Assembly: GCA_934561515.1 (NCBI GenBank)
Contig: CAKTGM010000005.1
Span: 42,751 to 106,750, forward strand
Reading direction: 5' to 3'
DNA length: 64,000 nucleotides
Source: an uncultured Oscillospiraceae bacterium
Lineage (GTDB): Bacteria > Bacillota > Clostridia > Oscillospirales > Oscillospiraceae
Below the pieces are notes generated by a model, which saw only the letters and a program-made list of their open reading frames with translations, made no database searches and was not told the origin of the DNA. Below are positions 26,376 through 33,124 of this stretch, piece by piece (position 1 is the stretch's first letter; every line of letters begins with the position of its first letter). Made by a program: the position numbers and the translations under genes.

Positions 26376-27536
26376 ATGCGTAACGAAGTGAAACTTGCCA
26401 ATCCCAACTATGACTCCTCCAAGATCGAAGAGTTCAAGAACGTATGGGTCTTCTGCGAACAGCGTCAGGGCCAGATGATGTCCACCTCCTACGAGCTGAT
26501 CTCCGAAGGCCGCAAGCTGGCGGACGAGCTGGGCGTGAAGCTCTGCGGTCTGCTCGTGGGCGACAATGTTGAGGGTCTCGCCGAGAGCATCGGCGGCTAC
26601 GGCGCCGACGAGGTCATCGTCTGCGACCACCCCCTGCTCAAGAACTACACCACCGACGCTTACTCCAAGGTCATCTGCGACGTCATCTCTGAGATGAAGC
26701 CCGAGGCCTTCCTCATCGGCGCGACCAACATCGGCCGTGACCTCGGCCCCCGCTGCGCAGCCCGTCTGCACACCGGTCTCTGCGCCGACTGCACCCACCT
26801 CGACGTTGACATGCCCATCTACAAGGACTTCCTGCGCGGCGCTTCCACGCTGCCCGAGGCCAAGATCGACGGCATGGCTACCGCGAAGGTCATGGGTCAG
26901 GACCACGACGTGTCCCGCGACCTGAAGATGACCCGTCCCGCCTTCGGCGGTAACCTGATGGCTACCATCATCTGCCCGCGCTTCCGCCCCTCCATGGCGA
27001 CGGTCCGTCCCGGCGTTATGAAGAAGGCTCCCTATGACGAGGCCAAGGCCAAGTCCGTCAAGATCACCAAGTATGACGTCAAGCTCGACGCCGCCGATCT
27101 CCAGACCGAGGTCGTCGAGGTCGTCAAGGCTGCCAAGAAGCTCGTCGACCTGATCGGCGCTGACTTTATCGTCTCCGTCGGCCGTGGTATCTCCAAGGAC
27201 GTTGAGGGCGGCATCAAGCTCGCTGAGGAACTCGCCGACGTGCTCGGCGGCGTTGTCGGCGGCTCCCGTGTGGCCATCGACTCCGGCTGGCTCACTGCCG
27301 ACCATCAGGTCGGTCAGACCGGTAAGACCGTCCACCCGAAGGTCTACGTTGCTCTCGGTATCTCCGGCTCCATCCAGCACAAGGCCGGTATGAGCGAGTC
27401 CGAGTGCATCATCGCGGTCAACAAGAACGAGACCGCGCCGATCTTCGAGATCGCCGACTACGGCATCTGCGGCGACCTGTTCAAGGTCACCCCGATGCTG
27501 ATCGAGGCATTCAAGGCCGCGAAGGCGAGCAAGTAA
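26376..27536 (+). CDS. etfA: Electron transfer flavoprotein alpha subunit
   Basis: Alpha subunit of ETF, 386 residues. The C-terminal FAD domain shows SVGRGISKDVEGGIKLAEELAD, GQTGKTVHPKVYVALGISG and SIQHKAGM, all standard for EtfA. No extra ferredoxin or rubredoxin domain is present at the N-terminus, so electrons probably leave through free ferredoxin. Last gene of bcd-etfB-etfA; a strong terminator follows within 10 bp. Confidence 0.95.
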   Translation: MRNEVKLANPNYDSSKIEEFKNVWVFCEQRQGQMMSTSYELISEGRKLADELGVKLCGLLVGDNVEGLAESIGGYGADEVIVCDHPLLKNYTTDAYSKVICDVISEMKPEAFLIGATNIGRDLGPRCAARLHTGLCADCTHLDVDMPIYKDFLRGASTLPEAKIDGMATAKVMGQDHDVSRDLKMTRPAFGGNLMATIICPRFRPSMATVRPGVMKKAPYDEAKAKSVKITKYDVKLDAADLQTEVVEVVKAAKKLVDLIGADFIVSVGRGISKDVEGGIKLAEELADVLGGVVGGSRVAIDSGWLTADHQVGQTGKTVHPKVYVALGISGSIQHKAGMSESECIIAVNKNETAPIFEIADYGICGDLFKVTPMLIEAFKAAKASK

Positions 27537-27545
27537 GATAATTTC

Positions 27546-27585
27546 AAAAAAGGAAGGCATTGCTTTCGCAATGCCTTCCTTTTTT
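27546..27585 (+). terminator. Terminator of bcd-etfBA
   Basis: Perfect 18-bp stem AAAAAAGGAAGGCATTGC with TTTC loop and a T-run: one of the strongest in the window. Confidence 0.95.
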
Positions 27586-27703
27586 TGAGCTTTTGCAGGC
27601 CACTGCGCGTGTTTTGACAGAATTTACGTCTGCTTTCTTTTCCTTTTGCGCGCATACTATTGCTTGGGTATCGCAGGAGACGCAAATAAGGAGAAATGCA
27701 GCA

Positions 27704-28150
27704 ATGAAGAAGACGCTTGCAATGCTCTGCCTGACGGCGCTGGCACTCGTTTCACTCGCCGGCTGCGGCGAGAAGAAGAGTGGCAGCGCCGTGAGCGGCA
27801 GACCGAAGAGCGAAATGAGCGAAAAAAAGAAAGAGCTGCCCCGCGGCGACGACATGAGCGGAAAAGACGCGAACGACAAAAGCATCACCGGCGACGGCAT
27901 GGTGGGCGACAAGATGAAGGACGCGGGGAGAAGAGCGGCGGCCGCCGCGCGGAGCGCCGCCGGACGCAGCCGCTACTACGGCATCCCGCGCACCGACGCA
28001 CAGTCGCGCAGCGGCGGGCGCAGCCTGACGGGGCTCGACCTGAGCTCAAACGATCTGCGCTACCGCCGGATGCTCTCGAACGGCCGTGTTCGCGACACGG
28101 ACGGATTCCTCTTCGACGGCGAGAACACACATTTCAACACCCTGCGCTGA
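27704..28150 (+). CDS. Small lipoprotein of unknown function
   Basis: A 148-residue predicted lipoprotein: signal MKKTLAMLCLTALALVSLAGC with the lipidated Cys at about residue 21. The rest is low-complexity, first Lys/Glu/Asp/Gly-rich, then Ala/Arg-rich (RRAAAAARSAAGRSR) and ends with a more ordered segment containing LTGLDLSSNDLRYRRML and DTDGFLFDG. I recognise no family. ATG 27704 follows AAGGAG. A TTGACA lies at 27614 but no well-spaced -10 was found. It stands alone, between two terminators. Confidence 0.75.
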   Translation: MKKTLAMLCLTALALVSLAGCGEKKSGSAVSGRPKSEMSEKKKELPRGDDMSGKDANDKSITGDGMVGDKMKDAGRRAAAAARSAAGRSRYYGIPRTDAQSRSGGRSLTGLDLSSNDLRYRRMLSNGRVRDTDGFLFDGENTHFNTLR

Positions 28151-28154
28151 CACA

Positions 28155-28184
28155 AGGGGGAGCCTGCGCTCCCTCTTCCTTTTT
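28155..28184 (+). terminator. Terminator after small lipoprotein gene
   Basis: GGGAGC/GCTCCC stem extended by weaker pairs, CTGC loop, then CTTCCTTTTT. Confidence 0.65.
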
Positions 28185-28190
28185 GCCGTA

Positions 28191-28219
28191 TTGACGGATG
28201 AGCGGCGCTCCGATATAAT
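28191..28219 (+). promoter_or_regulatory. Promoter of ModE-like gene
   Basis: TTGACG (28191-28196), 17 bp, TATAAT (28214-28219). Confidence 0.85.
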
Positions 28220-28246
28220 CGGGGGCAAGAAGGGAAGTGCTGCTCT

Positions 28247-28642
28247 ATGGACCGAGGACTCCGCGTGGCGATCTCCGCAAAGATGTTTACCGACCGAAAA
28301 TGCTTCGGCCCGGGCGTTGCGCAGCTTTTGGCGCTTGTGGACGAGCTGCATTCGCTGCGCGCGGCGGCGATGTCGATGTCCATGGCGTACTCCAAGGCGT
28401 GGACGGTCGTCCGCAGCGCCGAAGAGGGGCTGGGCTTCAAGCTGCTCACCTCCACCGCAGGCGGCAAGCACGGCGGCGGCGCGGTGCTGACGGACGAGGC
28501 ACGGCAGATGCTCACCGCCTACGAGAACTACTGCGAGAAGCTGCGCGCCTACGGCGAGAAGCTCTTTGAAGAGACCTTTGCCTTTTACGATGATATTCCC
28601 AAGCAGGAAGTGCATAAAAAGGAGGAACGATATGCTCGGTAA
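28247..28642 (+). CDS. ModE-like winged-helix transcriptional regulator
   Basis: Single-domain LysR/ModE-type winged HTH, 131 residues. The pattern GPGVAQLLALVDELHSLRAAAMSMSMAYSKAWTVV followed by GGKHGGGAVLTDEAR matches the DNA-binding part of ModE-like regulators; the molybdate-binding MOP domain is absent, as in many clostridial stand-alone versions. It may sense no ligand itself. The next gene begins inside its 3' end (11-nt overlap), so the two are coupled. No molybdate transport genes are in the window. Confidence 0.85.
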   Translation: MDRGLRVAISAKMFTDRKCFGPGVAQLLALVDELHSLRAAAMSMSMAYSKAWTVVRSAEEGLGFKLLTSTAGGKHGGGAVLTDEARQMLTAYENYCEKLRAYGEKLFEETFAFYDDIPKQEVHKKEERYAR

Positions 28643-29063
28643 GCTTTGCGTCTGCGGACACGAAATGAAGCCTCAGGGGAAGCAGACCCTCGAAATGAAC
28701 GGCTCGAGCCTCGGCTCAAATATCTGGACGGATCATGTCCCGGTCGAGGTGTACATCTGCTCGTGGTGCGGGCGCATGGCGTTCTTTGAGCCGGAGGACG
28801 TGCGCGAAAAGCGCTTTCGGGACGCCTGCGAGAAAATGACGATGGACGAGTTGCGTGCGATCGTTTGCGATGCCAATCCGGATATGCTGCGCGCTGCTGC
28901 GCGCGAGCGCATTGAAGAGCTGGAGTCGATCGAGCGTTACAAGGCGGAGCAGAAGCAAAAAGAGGAGGAAAGGCGTGCAAAGCGCAAAAAGCTCTTTTCG
29001 GGCATTCTCGGCAGAGACGAGGACGACGGCAAGCCGAGCAAAAACCGCCCGCCCGAATTCTGA
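28632..29063 (+). CDS. Zinc-ribbon-like small protein of unknown function
   Basis: A 143-residue protein with two Cys pairs, CVCG near residue 6 and CSWCG near residue 44, forming a plausible zinc ribbon, then a long charged helix with coiled-coil character (about residues 85-125, Glu/Lys/Arg-rich) and a polar tail. No family is recognised. ATG 28632 uses the AAAAGGAGGAACG site within the ModE-like gene and overlaps it by 11 nt, suggesting joint production. Possibly nucleic acid-binding, but that is a guess from composition. Confidence 0.72.
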   Translation: MLGKLCVCGHEMKPQGKQTLEMNGSSLGSNIWTDHVPVEVYICSWCGRMAFFEPEDVREKRFRDACEKMTMDELRAIVCDANPDMLRAAARERIEELESIERYKAEQKQKEEERRAKRKKLFSGILGRDEDDGKPSKNRPPEF

Positions 29064-29075
29064 TGAAATTTCTGT

Positions 29076-29102
29076 AAAGGTGCGCACATTGTGCGCACCT
29101 TT
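29076..29102 (+). terminator. Hairpin after zinc-ribbon gene
   Basis: 12-bp perfect stem AAAGGTGCGCAC with ATT loop; the T-run is short (TTT then CACTTGAC), so termination may be partial. Confidence 0.6.
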
Positions 29103-29105
29103 CAC

Positions 29106-29134
29106 TTGACAAACGCGCGCGGCGGGTGTACACT
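29106..29134 (+). promoter_or_regulatory. Promoter of T-box/thrS
   Basis: TTGACA (29106-29111), 17 bp, TACACT (29129-29134). Confidence 0.85.
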
Positions 29135-29140
29135 CCCATC

Positions 29141-29376
29141 ATCAAAATGGCTTGGATAGGGAAGAAACCGGAGTTCACCGCCAAGAGAGGGACGCATTTG
29201 GTGCAAGCGTCCTGCGAGCAGAGCCGGCAGTACCACCCTTGAGCCGCCCGCGAAACAAGCGGGACGGGATCGCCCGTTACAGCGGACACAAGCGGCGCGC
29301 AGCGCGCAAGCAGGGTGGAACCGTGGAGTATTTTCAATGCTTCACCCCTGATAGACATCGGGGGTGGAGCTTTTTT
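29141..29376 (+). promoter_or_regulatory. T-box leader controlling thrS
   Basis: tRNA-sensing leader. Stem I has an AGAGAG element (29184-29189) and a distal stem GGACGC/GCGTCC capped by a GGTG-containing loop. The T-box sequence AGGGTGGAACCG is at 29312-29323 and can pair with CACCC of the terminator to form the antiterminator. ACC (Thr) triplets at 29232-29237 on the 3' side of Stem I are candidate specifiers; I could not place the specifier loop with certainty. Uncharged tRNA-Thr would allow read-through into thrS. Confidence 0.9.
29339..29376 (+). terminator. T-box regulated terminator
   Basis: 13-bp stem GCTTCACCCCTGA with TCGGGGGTGGAGC (wobble pairs at two places), followed by TTTTTT. 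It is the off state of the T-box. Confidence 0.88.
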
Positions 29377-29408
29377 GCACCCTCAAGGAACAATGGAGGT
29401 AACATACA

Positions 29409-31220
29409 ATGTCCGAAGAAGTCAAGATCAACGAAGAAAACCAGTTCACGTTTGAGAATCCCGAGTACCGCAAGACCTATTGGCACACCTGCTCCCACGT
29501 GCTGGCGCAGGCCGTCAAGCGCCTCTGGCCCGAGGTGAAGCTCGCCATCGGCCCGAGCATCGACAACGGTTTCTATTACGACCTGCTCGCCCCGTTCTCC
29601 TTCACGCCGGAGAACCTCAGCGAGATCGAGGCGGAGATGCGCAAGATCTGCAAGGAGAAGCTCAAGCTCGAGCGCTTTGAGCTGCCGCGCGCCGAGGCCA
29701 TCAAGTTCATGGAGGAAAAGGAAGAGCCCTTCAAGGTCGAGCTCATCAACGACCTGCCCGAAGACGCGACCATCAGCTTCTATAAGCAGGGCGAGTTCAC
29801 CGACCTCTGCGCAGGCCCGCACCTCGACTCCACCGGCCGCATCAAGGGCAACGGCATTAAGCTGACCGCCTGCAACGCCGCCTACTGGCGCGGCGACTCC
29901 AACCGTGAAACGCTCCAGCGCATCTATGGCGTCGCCTTCCCGAAGAAGGACGAGCTGGACGAGTATCTTGCGCAGGTCGAAGAGGCCAAGAAGCGCGACC
30001 ACAACAAGCTCGGCCGCGAGCTTGAATACTTCACCACCGTCGACTGCATCGGTCAGGGCCTGCCCATTCTGCTGCCCAAGGGCGCGCGCGTTGTTCAGGT
30101 CCTCCAGCGCTGGGTCGAGGACACCGAGCAGAAGCGCGGTTATCTCCTCACCAAGACCCCGCTCATGGCCAAGCGCGACCTCTACAAGATCTCCGGCCAC
30201 TGGGATCACTACCTCGACGGTATGTTCATCCTCGGCGACCCGCACGACGAGACGAAGGAGTGCTTCGCCCTGCGCCCGATGACCTGCCCGTTCCAGTATC
30301 AGGTCTTCCTCAACCGCGGCCGCAGCTACCGCGACCTCCCCATGCGCCTGGGCGAAACGTCGACCCTCTTCCGCAACGAGGATTCCGGCGAGATGCACGG
30401 TCTCATCCGCGTGCGCCAGTTCACCATTTCCGAAGGCCACCTCGTCCTGCGTCCCGACCAGCTCGAAGAGGAGTTCAAGGGCTGCCTCGACCTTGCCAAG
30501 TACTGCCTCGGCACCGTCGGCCTTCTTGACAAGTGCACGTTCCGCTTCTCCCAGTGGGATCCCGCGAACCCGAACAACAAGTACGAGGGCACGAAGGAGC
30601 AGTGGGATCACGCCCAGAGCGTGATGGAGCGCATCCTCAAGGACCTCGACGTCGACTACACCATCGGCATCGACGAGGCCGCATTCTACGGCCCGAAGCT
30701 CGACATCCAGTATAAGAACGTCTACGGCAAGGAAGACACCCTCGTCACCATCCAGATCGACATGTTGCTCGCCGAGCGCTTCGGCATGTACTACATCGAC
30801 GAAAACGGCGAGAAGAAGCTGCCGTACATCATCCACCGCACTTCTCTCGGCTGCTACGAGCGCACGCTCGCCTACCTCATCGAGGAGTATGCCGGCGCGC
30901 TGCCGACGTGGATGGCGCCCGAGCAGGTGCGCTTCCTGCCCGTCACCGACCGCGCCGCCGACTACTGCGCCGAGCAGGCGAGAACGCTCGAGGACATGGG
31001 CTTCCGCGTCAGCGTGGACTACCGCAACGAGAAGATCGGCCGCAAGATCCGCGATGCGCAGGTCGAAAAGGTCCCCTATATGCTCGTCGTCGGCGACCGC
31101 GACATGGAAAACGGCACCGTCTCCCCGCGCCACCGCGCGGACGGCGACCTCGGCGCGATGCGCATGGACGACTTCGCCGCGCTGCTCCGTCAGGTCGTGG
31201 ACAATAAGGAAAAGAAATAA
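29409..31220 (+). CDS. thrS: Threonyl-tRNA synthetase, lacking TGS domain
   Basis: Class II synthetase charging tRNA-Thr, 603 residues against about 640 for the common form. The N-terminal TGS domain is missing: the editing domain begins almost at once, with H26 and H30 in HTCSH and CAGPH further on. Zinc ligands of the catalytic core are seen as Cys in MTCPFQYQ, His in SEGHLVLRP and His in IIHRTSLG; class II motif 2 is near GEMHGLIRVRQFT. The anticodon domain starts near WMAPEQVRFLPV. ATG 29409 has TGGAGG upstream. The T-box regulates it. Some clostridial genomes carry more than one thrS; this could be the second copy. Confidence 0.94.
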   Translation: MSEEVKINEENQFTFENPEYRKTYWHTCSHVLAQAVKRLWPEVKLAIGPSIDNGFYYDLLAPFSFTPENLSEIEAEMRKICKEKLKLERFELPRAEAIKFMEEKEEPFKVELINDLPEDATISFYKQGEFTDLCAGPHLDSTGRIKGNGIKLTACNAAYWRGDSNRETLQRIYGVAFPKKDELDEYLAQVEEAKKRDHNKLGRELEYFTTVDCIGQGLPILLPKGARVVQVLQRWVEDTEQKRGYLLTKTPLMAKRDLYKISGHWDHYLDGMFILGDPHDETKECFALRPMTCPFQYQVFLNRGRSYRDLPMRLGETSTLFRNEDSGEMHGLIRVRQFTISEGHLVLRPDQLEEEFKGCLDLAKYCLGTVGLLDKCTFRFSQWDPANPNNKYEGTKEQWDHAQSVMERILKDLDVDYTIGIDEAAFYGPKLDIQYKNVYGKEDTLVTIQIDMLLAERFGMYYIDENGEKKLPYIIHRTSLGCYERTLAYLIEEYAGALPTWMAPEQVRFLPVTDRAADYCAEQARTLEDMGFRVSVDYRNEKIGRKIRDAQVEKVPYMLVVGDRDMENGTVSPRHRADGDLGAMRMDDFAALLRQVVDNKEKK

Positions 31221-31271
31221 AAGGCATATTTAGCATCTTGAAAATGAATAAGAGACGTTGATCACTTTCAG

Positions 31272-31305
31272 AAAAAACGGGGCGGCGAGAGCCGCCTCGT
31301 TTTTT
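31272..31305 (+). terminator. Terminator after thrS
   Basis: 15-bp stem AAAAAACGGGGCGGC with one mismatch, GAGA loop, T6. The following 31306-31416 stretch is AT-rich and I see nothing in it. Confidence 0.9.
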
Positions 31306-31416
31306 GTCCGCTTGTACAAAACGCAGAAATAGAGCGGGCGGCAGGGCACGAAACTTCTTGCCTAACTAAAAATTACGCGCGGATTTAGGCGAAACGACTA
31401 AAATTTAAAAACCATC

Positions 31417-31445
31417 TTGAAATAAATTATTCACTAAGTTATAAT
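31417..31445 (+). promoter_or_regulatory. Promoter of TAXI-TRAP operon
   Basis: TTGAAA (31417-31422), 17 bp, perfect TATAAT (31440-31445). Confidence 0.85.
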
Positions 31446-31570
31446 AGGTCTGCCTGAGAAGGGCAAGTAAAGTTCAGACGCCGCCCGGCGCAGTCGTAGG
31501 GTCTGCCTCGTGCCCCCACACGGTGCGAACGGTGCGAATGACGCCGCGGGCGTTCGAACGAATCAAAAAG
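31446..31570 (+). other. Long, GC-rich leader of TAXI-TRAP operon
   Basis: About 125 nt of leader with two copies of GGTCTGCCT (starting 31447 and 31500), a GTCTG/CAGAC pairing (31448-31452 with the segment near 31471-31475) and a GACGCC/GGCGTT hairpin near 31540-31555. No known riboswitch class matched by eye. It may be an unassigned regulatory RNA. Confidence 0.4.
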
Positions 31571-31580
31571 GAGATTGCGT

Positions 31581-32567
31581 ATGAAAAAGTTTTTAGCTCT
31601 TATCCTCTCCCTCGCCATGGTCATGGCGCTTGTCGCCTGCGGCGGTGAGAAGACCGATGACGGTCAGGGCGGCGGCGATTCCACCACCCCCGCGAAGATC
31701 ACTCTGGCTACCGGCGGCACCACCGGTACTTACTATGCTGTCGGTAACGCGCTTGCTACCACTCTCGATGGCAAGCTGTCCCTCTCCAGCCTCACCGCGG
31801 TCGACTCCGGCGCTTCCAAGGCGAACGTCCAGCTCGTCACTGCCGGTTCCGCTCAGATGTCCATCCTCCAGTCCGACGTTCTGAACTATGCTCATAACGG
31901 CGCGGGCGGCGAGACCATGTTCGACGGCGCTGCCGACATGAACTCCCTGTGGGTCGCGGGCGTCTACAACGAGACCGTTCAGCTCGTCACCTCCCCCAGC
32001 ATCACTGACATCTCCCAGCTCAAGGGCAAGACCGTCTGCGTCGGCGACGTCGGCTCCGGCACCGCTCTGAACGCTGCACAGGTCCTCGAGGCCTACGGCA
32101 TGACCTTCGATGACATCAACGTCATGTACGACTCCTTCGCCGGCGGCGCTGACGCGCTCAAGAACGGCCAGTGCGACGCTGCCTTCACCGTGGCCGGCGC
32201 CCCCACTCCCGCTCTGACCGACCTCGCCACCACCTACAGCTTCAATATGCCCTCTCTCAGCGATGAGGCGGTTGCTTACCTGACCACCAACTATCCGTTC
32301 CTGGTCCAGGAGAACCTCTCCGGCGATACTTATCCCTGCCTCAACGGTGATGTCGTCTGCGTCGCTGTCAAGGCCGTCTTCACCGCTTCCAAGGATCTGA
32401 GCGAGGACGTCGTCTACGAGATCACCAAGGCCATGTTCGACAACCAGTCCGAGCTCGCCAACGCACAGGCCAAGTTCGGCTTCCTGAATCCCGAGGATGC
32501 TGTCGCTGGTTCCTTCGACCTGCACCCCGGTGCTGAAAAGTACTACAAGGAGATCGGCGTTCTGTAA
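31581..32567 (+). CDS. TAXI family TRAP transporter solute-binding lipoprotein
   Basis: Extracytoplasmic binding protein of the TAXI subclass, 328 residues, usually for glutamate or other dicarboxylates, here unproven. The lipobox is LVAC with Cys at about residue 20. Then ITLATGGTTGTYYAVGNALA and an NVQLVTAGSAQMSILQSD block match TAXI proteins; GKTVCVGDVGSGTALNAAQVLEAYG is the central motif. ATG 31581 follows AAAAAGGAG. It heads SBP-DUF1850-permease. Secondary Na+-driven import is expected rather than ATP-driven. Confidence 0.93.
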   Translation: MKKFLALILSLAMVMALVACGGEKTDDGQGGGDSTTPAKITLATGGTTGTYYAVGNALATTLDGKLSLSSLTAVDSGASKANVQLVTAGSAQMSILQSDVLNYAHNGAGGETMFDGAADMNSLWVAGVYNETVQLVTSPSITDISQLKGKTVCVGDVGSGTALNAAQVLEAYGMTFDDINVMYDSFAGGADALKNGQCDAAFTVAGAPTPALTDLATTYSFNMPSLSDEAVAYLTTNYPFLVQENLSGDTYPCLNGDVVCVAVKAVFTASKDLSEDVVYEITKAMFDNQSELANAQAKFGFLNPEDAVAGSFDLHPGAEKYYKEIGVL

Positions 32568-32596
32568 GGAAAGCCCTTTTCTGAAAGAGTGCAAGT

Positions 32597-33085
32597 GTGC
32601 ATCTGCGTAAATGTTTAAGCACGGCCGCTGCAATAATACTGATTATTGCAGCGGCCCTACTCTTGACCGCCCGCGCAGGTTCCTATCTGACGCTGAGGAA
32701 CAAGGACACCGGCGAGCTCTATGCGCGCTACCGCATGGACGAGGGCGAGCGGTTCTCCATTACCTACAAGCATTCCGTCAACCAGTACCCTTTGACAGAC
32801 ACCTTCGAAATATGTGATGGCAGGCTCTATGCCGAGGAGTGTAAATACTTCGCCTACGGCGCTGGCGTGCAGGTCGAACTCAACCCCGGGGAGGACCTGA
32901 GCTACACGGAGGACGGCGCGCTGCTCATCACCGGGATCCATCAGGATCGAACCGGGGTGTGCTATGCTGTGGCCACCGTTTACGACTTTTTCCTGTCGGT
33001 GAACGGCGGAGACAACATCAGTCTGCGTGATTTGTGTGGAAGAAATGCACTGGTGCGGCTTGATTACGAGTTTTTCCTATTCTGA
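32597..33085 (+). CDS. DUF1850 domain protein associated with TAXI-TRAP
   Basis: 162-residue secreted or membrane-anchored protein: one hydrophobic segment (about residues 8-27) and an extracytoplasmic beta-rich domain with FSITYKHSVNQYPLTDTFEI, the DUF1850 hallmark. DUF1850 genes typically sit between the TAXI binding protein and the fused permease, as here, and probably assist the transporter; the mechanism is unknown. The start is GTG 32597 (an adjacent GTG at 32595 stops at once); the ribosome site is weak, suggesting coupling to the upstream gene. Confidence 0.85.
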   Translation: MHLRKCLSTAAAIILIIAAALLLTARAGSYLTLRNKDTGELYARYRMDEGERFSITYKHSVNQYPLTDTFEICDGRLYAEECKYFAYGAGVQVELNPGEDLSYTEDGALLITGIHQDRTGVCYAVATVYDFFLSVNGGDNISLRDLCGRNALVRLDYEFFLF

Positions 33086-33124
33086 CGCGCTGTGTGCTGC
33101 AATAAAAAAGGAGGATAACATTCA

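Noticed and set aside
27614..27660. TTGACA at 27614 as promoter of the small lipoprotein gene
   Set aside because: The nearest -10-like box (CATACT, 27653) is 33 bp away; no acceptable spacer.
31446..31570. THF, ZTP, TPP or mini-ykkC riboswitch before TAXI-TRAP
   Set aside because: None of the consensus blocks of these classes could be lined up with the leader.
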